From Flavobacterium sp. ENC (GTDB lineage Bacteria > Bacteroidota > Bacteroidia > Flavobacteriales > Flavobacteriaceae), in contig NZ_JAJMOY010000001.1 of assembly GCF_020991415.1 (NCBI RefSeq), forward strand, positions 1 through 64,000: a stretch of 64,000 nucleotides of DNA, given 5' to 3'. The translations under genes and the position numbers were made by a program. This document shows, one piece after another, positions 19,547 through 28,601 of the stretch; the first letter of the stretch is position 1; each line of letters opens with the position of its first letter. A model generated the notes under the pieces. That model did no database searches. It had not been told where the DNA came from and worked only from the letters and a program-made list of their open reading frames with translations.

Positions 19547-20320
19547 CTATTTCGACGAATGGAGAATCTGAAATACTTCTTCTTTAACCAGTGCCAGATC
19601 AGTCTGAAAAGCCTCATTTTCCCAAAGACAATCTACGGTAGCCTTACCCATTTCTCTTCCTTTCTCAACATCACTATGCCAGTGCGCATTACAAATAATC
19701 CGGCTCTCTCCAAAATCATGTCCGCGTTTACGAATTACCTCTTCTTTATCAGGAAAAATTTCACCAAACACTAATGCCCATGCCCAGCCTACTGCTGCAT
19801 GCCCCGAAGGAAAAGACCCCACCTTACGCAATACTTCTTCTTGTTCAGGTGTGCATGTTTTGACTTTGTTAACTACGAACGGACGTTCTCGATTGTAAAA
19901 ATTCTTGGCCGTATAAGTAGACAAGCCCGCATCAGTCATTACTCGCCGCATAAGATGATACAATTTTGGTGTTAGTGTTTCACTGATCTCAATTCCCAAA
20001 GTCGCCTGGAAGGATTTCACCGCATAGGGAAAAGACAAATTAGCATCGCTAACAGCTTGCAAAAAACGAATCTGATCTCTAGATTTCGAAACTTTCTTAG
20101 CATACTCCAGGTCAAATTTGAATGTTTCAGAAGCGGGTTTTGGTGGTGGAGCCAACAAAATCAAACTATTTGGCATTTCTTCATCAGACAGATAACCATG
20201 CAACAAATCCGGCATTACTGTTCTCAGTTCCTCAACGTTTGTAAACTTTTGAACAGCACTTTTAGACCCGAATTTTTCACCAACAAGTGTCCTGACAATA
20301 TGAAATAGCTTTAATCTCAT
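19547..20320 (-). CDS. PAP2-family acid phosphatase (class A, PhoN-like)
   Basis: 257 residues. The three signature motifs of the PAP2/vanadium haloperoxidase fold are complete: KNFYNRERP (about 138-147), PSGHAAVGW (about 169) and SRIICNAHWHSD (about 205-216), which fit KX6RP, PSGH and SRX5HX3D. The IICNAHWHSDVEKGR wording is closest to class A non-specific acid phosphatases, which hydrolyse phosphomonoesters in the periplasm. The predicted N-terminus (MRLKLFHIVRTLVGEKFG) has no convincing signal peptide, unlike the secreted relatives. A TAnnTTTG match (TATTTTTG) lies at 20362-20355 on the minus strand. Confidence 0.88.
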   Translation of the reverse strand: MRLKLFHIVRTLVGEKFGSKSAVQKFTNVEELRTVMPDLLHGYLSDEEMPNSLILLAPPPKPASETFKFDLEYAKKVSKSRDQIRFLQAVSDANLSFPYAVKSFQATLGIEISETLTPKLYHLMRRVMTDAGLSTYTAKNFYNRERPFVVNKVKTCTPEQEEVLRKVGSFPSGHAAVGWAWALVFGEIFPDKEEVIRKRGHDFGESRIICNAHWHSDVEKGREMGKATVDCLWENEAFQTDLALVKEEVFQILHSSK

Positions 20321-20362
20321 ATAAAATCTTCATCCCTTAGATTTTTATTTATTCCAAAAATA

Positions 20363-20605
20363 AACAAAAATCTTACAAATTAATCAATATACACTTAATA
20401 AAACTATTACCTATTCTCAATTTTCGTTTCACTTTACAAATTGAAACAATATATTCAAAGTCGAATAAAACCTTTTACAGCATCAGAGAACATTCTACAG
20501 GGATAAAATACAAGACCTCCCTTACAAACAGAAATACCATACGAACCTGTAAAACTTCCTTACTCAAATTCCAAATCTTCACAGTCCGTATTCTTATCTC
20601 AGCAA
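20363..20605. other. Intergenic region without visible gene
   Basis: AT-rich stretch between the phosphatase and the broken DUF4920 copy. I see no coding frame with family features, no RNA gene and no repeat beyond short AT words. Confidence 0.5.
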
Positions 20606-20608
20606 AAC

Positions 20609-20636
20609 AAAAAAAGTCCCAACTTTCGTTGAGACC
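20609..20636 (-). terminator. Terminator of the DUF4920 pseudogene (duplicate of 23031-23057)
   Basis: Hairpin GTCCCAACTTTCGTTGAGAC beside a run of A (T on the minus strand). The core CAACTTTCGTTGAGAC is shared with the terminator of the intact DUF4920 gene, showing that the duplication included it. Confidence 0.7.
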
Positions 20637-20671
20637 TTAAAATATTCATGGAGCTATAATTTGACAACTCC

Positions 20672-20905
20672 CTTACTCTACCACCTTAATTCAATCTGCT
20701 ACAAATCGAATTTCTTCTTTTGGTGCTGTAATAGCATCGATTCAGCTCCTCAACAGAAGGTATTTTTTTCTCAGCAACACCCTCTAAAATAACATTTTTT
20801 CCTTTCAAAGCCATTGGTACAAAAAAGGCATAATCTTTCATCTTAACAAAGAAAGGAGAGCCGTCTTCTGTTTTAATAGTTAGCCAGCATCCTCCTTTTT
20901 CAAAG
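20672..20905 (-). pseudogene. Truncated, degraded DUF4920 gene copy
   Basis: This stretch is a decayed copy of the 3' half of the gene at 23094-23603. It encodes GCWLTIKTEDGSPFFVKM and YAFFVPMALKGKNVILEGVAEKKI, against nearly identical segments in the intact copy. It then has an internal deletion of about 36-40 bp after EELN that changes frame, while the DNA after the deletion still matches (ATTTCTTCTTTTGGTGCT and the ACCACCTTAATTC end). The signal peptide and first half are absent. The residual open frame 20686-20913 is not a plausible complete gene. Confidence 0.85.
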
Positions 20906-21026
20906 AAGAACATCCCTGGACAAACAAAAAGGAAATCAATACCAATAAATCCTAACTTCTTTTATTCATATCAAATAAATCACATACATTTATACTACAG
21001 AAATATACAATTGACAGAAACTACAA

Positions 21027-21497
21027 TTATTTATAAGGATCTAATACTCCTTCACAATTAATAAGTGGCCTATCCTCTTCCTCCAGATAAAAATCAATCT
21101 GCACCTCATTTACATCATCAAATTCTAAATAATCTGTTCGGATGGTTTTATAACCTAAAGAAATTGCTTCTATGAAAAAATAATCTTCTTTAGAAAGTTT
21201 AAATTTATTTCCTTTTACTACTGTAAGTTTATAAGTGTATTCCCCTTTCGAGGAGGCCAGAATTTTAGAACACACTATATCTAATCGTGTTTCAGAATTT
21301 AATATACTACCCGTTTTAACATCAAACACTCTTCCCTTGATCATAAGTTCATTAGGATTCTGTTTAATTTTTTTTTTGATCACTGCTATTTTATAGCCTC
21401 CTTTGTTACTTGTTGAGATCAGTTCATTTTTAAACATCGAACATCCGCCCAAAATAAATAAAAAAGCTAATGATAAAATATAATTATTCCTTTTCAT
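21027..21497 (-). CDS. Small lipoprotein with carboxypeptidase-regulatory-like fold
   Basis: 156 residues. The N-terminus MKRNNYILSLAFLFILGGCS is a clear lipoprotein signal with Cys about 19. Residues about 50-140 look like a CarboxypepD_reg/transthyretin-like beta-sandwich (MIKGRVFDVKTGSILNSETR, KFKLSKEDYFFIEAISLGYK, VQIDFYLEEE). No catalytic motif is seen. It follows the HExxH lipoprotein by 12 bp and is probably in the same transcript, so the two may work together at the outer membrane. Product of unknown function. Confidence 0.8.
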   Translation of the reverse strand: MKRNNYILSLAFLFILGGCSMFKNELISTSNKGGYKIAVIKKKIKQNPNELMIKGRVFDVKTGSILNSETRLDIVCSKILASSKGEYTYKLTVVKGNKFKLSKEDYFFIEAISLGYKTIRTDYLEFDDVNEVQIDFYLEEEDRPLINCEGVLDPYK

Positions 21498-21509
21498 GAT
21501 AAATTAGTA

Positions 21510-22886
21510 TTAACATCCCGTCTTTTTACCTTTTTGACTTTTTACATCTCCATCGACATCTGTTCCCTTCAACTCCACAGTGACAGTATTTGAAATCCTT
21601 TTTTGATCACTTTTCGATAATGCTTTAAAGGCATTTGTTTCATGTAAACCTCCCCACGCCATATCCTGATAAAATTGCTTATCCAGCTTATAACCTTTAC
21701 TTAAACCATACGCTTCTAAAGCATTACCAACCTGTACGACTAAAGTCTTGGCAATTTCTTCATGATGCGCTATATTCAGACCTCTAATTTCCCAATCTTT
21801 AAGCATTTCAGGATAAGTAGCTTTCCAGCTTGGCTCATTTACATTATAATACACAACTAAATAAGCGTGAATTGATTCATGTAACATGGTTCTGGCCCAA
21901 GACAAATCTGTCGCATTCGGCCAAGCATCAGAATTAAACGTAGTCGTAACACCAGTAGCCAGATTATAAGAAGCTAAGGTTTGACCCGTAGTAGACTGAA
22001 CCCCTTTTATTGTTCCACTTTTCACTGTCCAGTTAAATCTGGTTGAATTCCAGGGATCATTAGTAAAATTAGTAATCATGTTACCCGGACTGGCACCCGT
22101 TTTTTTTAAATCATCAAGAATTTTTTGCAAACAAGGCGCTAGTTGAGAATCATTAATTCCATCATCAAAATTTTTTATATTTAACCTGCTGTAATAAGCA
22201 GCATAAGCGATACCCATTGCAGAACCATTGTTTTGCGTTCGCACAAACTGATAATTCATCCTTGTATAGGCATCATTTGTTACGGGTGCTATGTAGGTGT
22301 TTTTAACAACAACTTCTTTTAACGGAACAGGATCTTTAATATAAGCCGAAGGAATATTCACATTCGTAACAATTCCCTTCTCGAATTTAAAACCACTAAG
22401 TACTTCACCTCTTAAATTAGTAGAATAGATACGGCCCGTAAATTCTGCATTGTCATCGGGCGCTCTGGCAGTCACAGAAGCTTTTCTGTTTTCAGGGATG
22501 CGATGAAACAAAACTGTCTGCACTTCTCCATTTATTTTAATTTGCAAAATTTGCGTCTCTACTCCTTCCAATCCGGTCGTAGCAGTCGCAATATTTAATT
22601 TAGCATCTGTATCTGTGATGGCCACTTGTTCTAAAGAGGATAAATCAATTTTTAGATCAATATTAACATCTACAGCTTTTTTGTTTATTTGCTCATTATT
22701 TAATTCATTAAAAAAATCAAACGATTTTTTCAGAGGAACTGTTTCCAGTTGGGCTGACTGAAAGTCTAATTCGGTTCTTGCAGCGGTACTGTCATGAGAT
22801 TCATCACTACAATTAAGCATTAAAAATGTTATCACTAAGATAAAACTAATTTTTAAAAATGGTCTGACTGACTTTTTCATCTTCAT
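21510..22886 (-). CDS. Lipoprotein with zinc-metalloprotease-like HExxH motif
   Basis: 458 residues. A signal peptide ends in a lipobox (FLMLNCSDES, Cys about 26). The C-terminal third holds TMLHESIHAYL, an HExxH zinc motif on a predicted helix, and further down HHEEIAKTLV, which could supply a third ligand. The N-terminal part is a beta-rich region that I do not recognise. The protein ends in KKTGC, an unusual terminal Cys. Two ATG codons (22886, 22880) are possible starts. It resembles uncharacterised Bacteroidota lipoproteins with a MLHE(S/A)xHA motif; peptidase activity is inference from the motif alone. Confidence 0.8.
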   Translation of the reverse strand: MKMKKSVRPFLKISFILVITFLMLNCSDESHDSTAARTELDFQSAQLETVPLKKSFDFFNELNNEQINKKAVDVNIDLKIDLSSLEQVAITDTDAKLNIATATTGLEGVETQILQIKINGEVQTVLFHRIPENRKASVTARAPDDNAEFTGRIYSTNLRGEVLSGFKFEKGIVTNVNIPSAYIKDPVPLKEVVVKNTYIAPVTNDAYTRMNYQFVRTQNNGSAMGIAYAAYYSRLNIKNFDDGINDSQLAPCLQKILDDLKKTGASPGNMITNFTNDPWNSTRFNWTVKSGTIKGVQSTTGQTLASYNLATGVTTTFNSDAWPNATDLSWARTMLHESIHAYLVVYYNVNEPSWKATYPEMLKDWEIRGLNIAHHEEIAKTLVVQVGNALEAYGLSKGYKLDKQFYQDMAWGGLHETNAFKALSKSDQKRISNTVTVELKGTDVDGDVKSQKGKKTGC

Positions 22887-23030
22887 CTAAAATCTTATTT
22901 TTTGTAAATATAAATATTTTTACAAAAAATAAGATTTTTCATATGTTAATTTTAAAAATAAAAGAAAAAACTTATAAAAATAAACTTATATATTTTAAGC
23001 CCTAAAATAAAAATTAGAGTATTGTTAAAT

Positions 23031-23057
23031 AAAAAAGCCTCAACTTTCGTTGAGACT
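23031..23057 (-). terminator. Terminator of the intact DUF4920 gene
   Basis: Stem GCCTCAAC/GTTGAGAC with loop TTTC and a flanking A run (T run on the minus strand), directly after the gene. Confidence 0.75.
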
Positions 23058-23093
23058 TCATAAGTAGTTATTCATTTGAAATTAAAGAAAGGT

Positions 23094-23603
23094 TTAGTTC
23101 ACCACCTTAATTCCATCAGCCATAAAGCGTATTTCTTCTTTTGGTGCTATAATAGCATCAATTTCTGATTGCGTTTTTTTAGCATCTTTTGCGTAATGCT
23201 TCAGCTCTTCAACAGAAGTGATTTTTTTCTCGGCAACCCCTTCCAAAACAATATTTTTTCCTTTTAAAGCCGTTGGTACAAAAAAGGCATAATCTTTCAT
23301 CTTAACAAAGAAAGGAGAGCCGTCTTCTGTTTTAAGAGTCAGCCAGCATCCTCTTTTTTCGCAAACATCAGTTACCAATCCTTTTACAGCAACATTTTCT
23401 ACTTTTTTCGAATTTTTCAATCCGCTTTCCAGTTTCTCAACCGAGATTGCTTTGTTTTCAGATGCTTTAGAAACATCGGAACCGTAATAATCCCCCACTA
23501 ATGCATTTCCTGCCGGTGGAGATTTCTTCTCTACAGCTTCTTGTGAAAAAGATAAAGTAGAAATACTTAAAAAAAGAAGTCCTGAATATATAAATCGTCT
23601 CAT
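23094..23603 (-). CDS. Secreted DUF4920 domain protein
   Basis: 169 residues from ATG 23603 (MRRFIYSGLLFL); a TTG two codons earlier is less likely. A signal peptide ends near SFSQEA. The body matches the DUF4920 plan: GDYYGSDVSKASE, VKGLVTDVCEKRGCWLTLK and GSPFFVKMKDYAFFVP, then a C-terminal extension EEIRFMADGIKVVN. The paired cysteines in VCEKRGCW may bind metal or form a disulfide; no activity is established to my knowledge. A broken second copy lies at 20672-20905, on the far side of two lipoprotein genes. Confidence 0.85.
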   Translation of the reverse strand: MRRFIYSGLLFLSISTLSFSQEAVEKKSPPAGNALVGDYYGSDVSKASENKAISVEKLESGLKNSKKVENVAVKGLVTDVCEKRGCWLTLKTEDGSPFFVKMKDYAFFVPTALKGKNIVLEGVAEKKITSVEELKHYAKDAKKTQSEIDAIIAPKEEIRFMADGIKVVN

Positions 23604-23698
23604 AGTCAAATAATTTTAATCAAAAATAACATTAAAATCTGAAATAAATAAAAATTCCCCCTCACTTAAAAACAATACTCTTTCGAAAAGACAAGCAC

Positions 23699-23731
23699 AA
23701 AAAAAAGTCCCAACATAAATTGGGACTTTAT
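23699..23731 (-). terminator. Terminator of the rimP-nusA-infB operon
   Basis: Hairpin AAGTCCCAACATAAATTGGGACTT with a long A run on the plus strand (T run in the transcript), 18 bp after infB. Confidence 0.88.
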
Positions 23732-23748
23732 AATATTAAGATTGAATC

Positions 23749-26646
23749 TTATTTCAATTTCTTTTTGATAGCCACTTCATGGTATGCTTCAATAACATCT
23801 CTTTCTTCGATATCATTGTAACCTTTAATCTGGATACCACAATCGTAACCTTTTGAAACTTCTCTTACATCATCTTTGAAACGTTTCAATGCTACAAGCT
23901 CACCTGTATGCACTACTACTCCTTCTCTGATCACTCTAATTTTAGAAGTTCTCATGATTTTACCATCCATCACCATACATCCGGCAATAGAACCTACTTT
24001 AGAAATTTTGAAAATCTCACGGATTTCAGCAGTTCCTAAAATTTCTTCTTTCATCTCAGGAGCCAACATTCCTTCCATCGCATCTTTCAAGTCATCGATA
24101 GCTGCGTAGATAATAGAATAGTAACGGATATCGATTTCTTCTTTATCTGCAAGTTGTCTCGCATTTCCGGCAGGACGAACGTTAAATCCAATGATAATCG
24201 CATCAGAAGCAGAAGCCAACATAACGTCAGTTTCGGTAATTGCTCCAACACCTTTATGGATGATATTAATCTGAACTTCTTCTGTAGAAAGTTTAGAGAA
24301 CGAATCTGATAATGCTTCAACAGATCCATCAACGTCTCCTTTAAGGATTACGTTCAATTCTTTAAACTGACCAAGTGCAATACGACGACCGATTTCATCA
24401 AGCGTAATATGACGTTGCGTACGTACAGATTGTTCACGCATTAACTGAGAACGTTTAGAGGCAATTTGTTTTGCTTCTTTTTCATCTTCAAACACATTGA
24501 ACTTATCACCTGCAGTAGCTGCACCATCTAAACCTAATACTGATACCGGAGTCGAAGGACCTGCTTCTTTAACAATATGCCCGCGTTCGTCATGCATGGC
24601 TTTAATTTTACCATGGTGCTTACCAGCTAACATATAATCCCCAACTTTTAAAGTTCCGTGTTGAACTAAAATTGTTGATACATATCCTTTTCCTTTATCT
24701 AGGAAAGCCTCAACAACAGTTCCCTGTGCAGCTTTATTTGGATTTGATTTTAAATCTAAAATTTCAGCTTCCAATAAAACTTTTTCCAGTAATTCTTTTA
24801 CTCCTGTTCCAACTTTTGCAGAAATATCATGTGACTGAATTTTTCCACCCCAATCTTCAACAAGTAAATTCATACCAGCCAGACGTTCTTTGATTTTCTC
24901 AACATTCGCGTTTGGTTTATCAATTTTATTGATTGCAAATATAATTGGCACTCCCGCAGCCTGTGCGTGAGAAATAGCCTCTTTTGTTTGTGGCATGATA
25001 TCATCATCCGCCGCAACTACGATAATAGCAATATCCGTAACCTGCGCTCCACGTGCACGCATCGCGGTAAACGCCTCGTGACCCGGTGTATCTAAGAATG
25101 CGATCTTCTGACCATTATCTAAAGTTACCCCGTAAGCTCCAATGTGCTGTGTAATACCTCCGGACTCACCAGCGATAACATTTTCTTTACGGATATAATC
25201 CAGTAAAGATGTTTTACCGTGATCGACGTGACCCATTACAGTTACAATCGGTGCTCTTACTACTAAATCTTCTTCTTTATCTTCAATTACCTCAATGGCA
25301 TCTTCGATATCAACTGTAATAAACTCAACTTCATAACCAAATTCATCGGCTACAATGGTCAAAGTTTCAGCATCTAAACGCTGGTTCATGGTAACCATGA
25401 TTCCAAGTGACATACAAGTTCCAATTACTTTAGTAATCGGCACATCCATCATGATCGCAATTTCACCAACAGTAACGAACTCGGTAACTTTAATTGTTTT
25501 ACTTCCTTCGTCAATTGCTCTTTGCTCTTCATCAGATTTCTGACGGTGCGTATCTCTTTTGTCTCTTCTGTATTTAGCTGCTTTTGATTTTCCACCTTTC
25601 CCCTGAAGTTTTTCAAGAGTTTCTCTAATTTGGTTTTTTACTTCCTCTTCAGTAGGCTCAACTTTAGCAACAATTGCAGGACGGTTTCCTTTTACAAAAC
25701 CTGGTCTTGCACTTCTGTTAGCATTAAAGCCTCCTCCACCTGTATTTGGTGTAATCTTATTAGGATTCGGTGTTCCCGGCGCATTTCCTGTTGCAGGTTT
25801 TGGCGCACCCGGTGTTCCTGGTTTAGGAGCAATTCTTTTACGCTTATTTTTGTTAGCATTATTTCCTGCCCCCGGAGCTCCCGGTTTATTTGGAGTTATC
25901 TTCGGATCTTCTTTCTTTTTCTTAGGCTTGTTAAATTGAGATAAATCAATTGTCTGACCTGTAAGTGTCGTTCCTGATAACTTTTGATATTGAGTAGTGA
26001 TCGTTTCCTCTGCAGTTGCAGGATCAGTTGATACAACCGGTTCCTGGGCCACTTTTGGCGCCGAAGTTTCGGCATTCACTTTTACTTCTTTTTTCTCTGT
26101 AATAATAGGTTTTTCAACTTTGTTCTCAGCAACTACAGGAGCTGTTGGCTCAGGCTGCACTACTTCTTTTTGAACAGGTTTTTCCTCTTGAGATGGAGCA
26201 GCAACAACAACTTTAGGTTCTTCCGCTTTTACCGGCTCCTCTGCAGGAGCAGAAACAGCTGCAGGCTTCTCAGGTTTCTTTGGGTTTAAATCTATTTTAC
26301 CAACCTGAACTGGTCCTGTCACAACAGCTTTGGCTTTTATAACCTCTTGTTGTTTCTGGCGTTCTTCGTCTTGTCTGCGTTTGTCCTCAATTTCTTTCTC
26401 ACGCTCTACACGTAATGCTTCTTTCTCTTTTCTTTTCTCTTCTCCTACCTCTTTCGAAGCTTCCTTATTCCCCTTATCGCCCGCAAATTGGCTTTGTAGG
26501 ATATTAAATTCGCTATCAGAAATTTTTGCATTCGGATTTGCGTCAATAGCAATTCCCTTATCTTTTAGATAATCAACAGCTCTTTCTAACGAAATATTTA
26601 ATTCCCTTAAAACCTTGTTTATTCTTATTACTCTCTCTTCAGACAT
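23749..26646 (-). CDS. infB: Translation initiation factor IF-2
   Basis: 965 residues. It delivers initiator tRNA to the ribosome as a GTPase. The N-terminal IF2_N domain ([22 protein letters not shown]) is followed by a long Lys/Glu/Pro/Ala-rich linker typical of Bacteroidota IF-2. The G domain carries [12 protein letters not shown] (about 471), DTPGHEAF and NKIDKP; domains II, III and IV (C-terminal tRNA-binding, [20 protein letters not shown]) follow. Last gene of rimP-nusA-infB, 48 bp after nusA. Confidence 0.98.
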   Translation of the reverse strand: MSEERVIRINKVLRELNISLERAVDYLKDKGIAIDANPNAKISDSEFNILQSQFAGDKGNKEASKEVGEEKRKEKEALRVEREKEIEDKRRQDEERQKQQEVIKAKAVVTGPVQVGKIDLNPKKPEKPAAVSAPAEEPVKAEEPKVVVAAPSQEEKPVQKEVVQPEPTAPVVAENKVEKPIITEKKEVKVNAETSAPKVAQEPVVSTDPATAEETITTQYQKLSGTTLTGQTIDLSQFNKPKKKKEDPKITPNKPGAPGAGNNANKNKRKRIAPKPGTPGAPKPATGNAPGTPNPNKITPNTGGGGFNANRSARPGFVKGNRPAIVAKVEPTEEEVKNQIRETLEKLQGKGGKSKAAKYRRDKRDTHRQKSDEEQRAIDEGSKTIKVTEFVTVGEIAIMMDVPITKVIGTCMSLGIMVTMNQRLDAETLTIVADEFGYEVEFITVDIEDAIEVIEDKEEDLVVRAPIVTVMGHVDHGKTSLLDYIRKENVIAGESGGITQHIGAYGVTLDNGQKIAFLDTPGHEAFTAMRARGAQVTDIAIIVVAADDDIMPQTKEAISHAQAAGVPIIFAINKIDKPNANVEKIKERLAGMNLLVEDWGGKIQSHDISAKVGTGVKELLEKVLLEAEILDLKSNPNKAAQGTVVEAFLDKGKGYVSTILVQHGTLKVGDYMLAGKHHGKIKAMHDERGHIVKEAGPSTPVSVLGLDGAATAGDKFNVFEDEKEAKQIASKRSQLMREQSVRTQRHITLDEIGRRIALGQFKELNVILKGDVDGSVEALSDSFSKLSTEEVQINIIHKGVGAITETDVMLASASDAIIIGFNVRPAGNARQLADKEEIDIRYYSIIYAAIDDLKDAMEGMLAPEMKEEILGTAEIREIFKISKVGSIAGCMVMDGKIMRTSKIRVIREGVVVHTGELVALKRFKDDVREVSKGYDCGIQIKGYNDIEERDVIEAYHEVAIKKKLK

Positions 26647-26694
26647 ATAACCTTTTTATTATTACCTTTTTCGTTGTGTTGTTAGAGCAGATAA

Positions 26695-27948
26695 CTAGCT
26701 ATCAAACTCTTCTTTTAGTATTTTCATCACATCAAGAATAGTTTCCTCTTCTAAATCTGTTCTTCTTACTAAGTCTTCTACTTCTTGTTTTAAAATACTT
26801 TTTGCAGTATCTAAGCCTATTTTAGCAAATTCTTCTATTACCCAGTCTTCGATTTCATCTGAAAACTCTGTTAATTCAACATCGTCTTCATCTGCAGTTG
26901 CACCCGCAACGTCTCCTTCACGAATAACGTCTAATTCGTAACCCGTCAGCTGACCAGCCAATTTTATATTATGACCACCTCTACCAATGGCTTTAGAAAC
27001 TTCTTCCAGTTTTAAGAACACTTCGGCTCTTTTATTTTCCTCATCAATTTTGATAGAAGAAACTTTTGCAGGGCTTAATGCTCTTGTAATAAACAACTGA
27101 ATATTACTTGTATAGTTGATTACATCGATATTTTCGTTTCCTAACTCACGAACAATTCCGTGAATACGGGATCCTTTCATACCCACACAAGCTCCAACAG
27201 GGTCAATTCTGTCATCATAAGAATCTACCGCTACTTTTGCTTTTTCACCCGGAATACGAACTACATTTTTAACGGTAATCAAACCGTCAAATACTTCAGG
27301 AATTTCCTGTTCAAACAATTTCTCTAAGAACTTCTCGGAAGTTCTTGACATAATAATTTGAGGTTTGTTTCCTTTTAATTCAACGCTTTCAATAATTCCA
27401 CGAACATTATCTCCTTTACGGAAAAAGTCAGATGGAATTTGTTTTTCCTTCGGAAGCACAATCTCATTTCCTTCATCATCAACAAGAATTACAACTCTTG
27501 GACGTACGTGATGTACTTCTGCGGTGTAAATATCGCCAATAATATCTTTAAATTGCTTATAAAGATTCGTATTATCGTGTTCATGAATTTTAGAAATCAG
27601 GTTTTGACGCAAGGCCAAAATAGCTCTTCTTCCTAAATCAATCAATTTAACTTCTTCGGAAACTTCTTCACCAATTTCAAAATCCGCTTCGATCATTCTG
27701 GCTTCAGTCAAGGTAATTTCTTCGTTTTCAAAATCCAAATCTTCATCAGCAACGATTACTCTTCTTCTCCAGATCTCCATATCTCCCTTATCAGGATTTA
27801 TGATAATATCGAAGTTATCATCAGAACCGTATTTTTTCTTCAATGCATTTCTAAACACATCCTCTAAAATTGCCATAAGCGTTACACGATCAATAAGTTT
27901 ATTATCTTTAAACTCTGAGAATGAATCGATTAATGCTAAATTTTCCAT
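26695..27948 (-). CDS. nusA: Transcription termination/antitermination factor NusA
   Basis: 417 residues. It has the N-terminal RNA-polymerase-binding domain (LIDRVTLMAILEDVFRNALKKKYG), an S1 domain (GDNVRGIIESVELKGNKPQIIMSRT) and two KH domains (RIDPVGACVGMKGSRIHGIV and VSKAIGRGGHNIKLAGQLTG). An acidic C-terminal segment follows, shorter than the AR-repeat tail of gamma-proteobacteria. Located 13 bp after rimP. NusA could also regulate its own operon through the leader hairpin upstream of rimP. Confidence 0.97.
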   Translation of the reverse strand: MENLALIDSFSEFKDNKLIDRVTLMAILEDVFRNALKKKYGSDDNFDIIINPDKGDMEIWRRRVIVADEDLDFENEEITLTEARMIEADFEIGEEVSEEVKLIDLGRRAILALRQNLISKIHEHDNTNLYKQFKDIIGDIYTAEVHHVRPRVVILVDDEGNEIVLPKEKQIPSDFFRKGDNVRGIIESVELKGNKPQIIMSRTSEKFLEKLFEQEIPEVFDGLITVKNVVRIPGEKAKVAVDSYDDRIDPVGACVGMKGSRIHGIVRELGNENIDVINYTSNIQLFITRALSPAKVSSIKIDEENKRAEVFLKLEEVSKAIGRGGHNIKLAGQLTGYELDVIREGDVAGATADEDDVELTEFSDEIEDWVIEEFAKIGLDTAKSILKQEVEDLVRRTDLEEETILDVMKILKEEFDS

Positions 27949-27961
27949 GCGAATTCTTTAA

Positions 27962-28426
27962 TTAAAATGTTACTGTAACAATTGCCTCTTTAATTTCTGT
28001 ATAAGGTATTTGTTGCTCTTTTTGAACTGTTTCTTTTCCTTTTCCTACTTTTTTCGGTTCTCTTGCTTCCCAAGACAAAATTATAAAAACATCGTTAGCT
28101 TCCACTAATTCTGCCTCAATTTTTTCAGTATTTGTAGTAACAATCAACGTTCTACCAATATTTTTCTTGTATTGCCTTGTCATTTTCAAAGGAGATCCTA
28201 CTCCAACTGATGCTACTTCCAGCGAAAAATCCTGCTCTTCACGATCCAGATTATTCTCGATTGCACGACTAATATCAATACAATCCTGCAATGCCACTCC
28301 GTTATCTCCGTCTAAACCCACACTAATCTTAAAAGAATCAGAAATAGATAAATCAATCAGAAAGATTGATGGCTTTTCCAGAAGAGCTTCTGTAATTAAT
28401 GCGTTTACTTTTTCTTTAAATGTCAT
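27962..28426 (-). CDS. rimP: Ribosome maturation factor RimP
   Basis: 154 residues from ATG 28426 ([15 protein letters not shown]). It is a 30S assembly factor and first gene of the rimP-nusA-infB operon. The central motif [23 protein letters not shown] fits the conserved RimP SSPG-type segment. A second in-frame ATG at 28462 would add 12 residues, but it lies inside a strong hairpin and encodes nothing conserved, so I prefer the shorter start. Confidence 0.93.
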   Translation of the reverse strand: MTFKEKVNALITEALLEKPSIFLIDLSISDSFKISVGLDGDNGVALQDCIDISRAIENNLDREEQDFSLEVASVGVGSPLKMTRQYKKNIGRTLIVTTNTEKIEAELVEANDVFIILSWEAREPKKVGKGKETVQKEQQIPYTEIKEAIVTVTF

Positions 28427-28431
28427 AATTT

Positions 28432-28461
28432 TATAAAAAGAGGGGACACTTAGTCCCCTCA
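28432..28461 (-). promoter_or_regulatory. Terminator-like leader hairpin upstream of rimP
   Basis: On the minus strand, a perfect 8-bp stem GAGGGGAC/GTCCCCTC with a 5-base loop, followed at once by TTTTT, ending about 6-8 nt before the rimP ATG. It is downstream of the predicted promoter, so it is inside the leader and could act as an attenuator. Confidence 0.7.
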
Positions 28462-28488
28462 TTATTTAGATTTTAATAAATAACGGTG

Positions 28489-28516
28489 CAAATATAGTGT
28501 TTTTTTTATAAATCAA
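28489..28516 (-). promoter_or_regulatory. Predicted promoter of rimP-nusA-infB
   Basis: Minus strand TTG (28516-28514), 17-bp A-rich spacer, TATATTTG (28496-28489). The predicted leader is about 55-60 nt and contains the terminator-like hairpin. Confidence 0.65.
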
Positions 28517-28601
28517 AATAAATAGATGGCGAAGAAAATATTTCTTATCTTTATGTAAGCATTAAAATAAAGGAAATTCACATTATTTAATCCCAAAAAT
28601 T

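Noticed and set aside
20686..20913. Independent small gene of 75 residues
   Set aside because: It is the remnant of a DUF4920 copy with a deletion and no start signal or signal peptide; annotated as a pseudogene.
28427..28462. ATG 28462 as rimP start
   Set aside because: It lies within the leader hairpin and adds 12 residues not typical of RimP; kept only as an observation.
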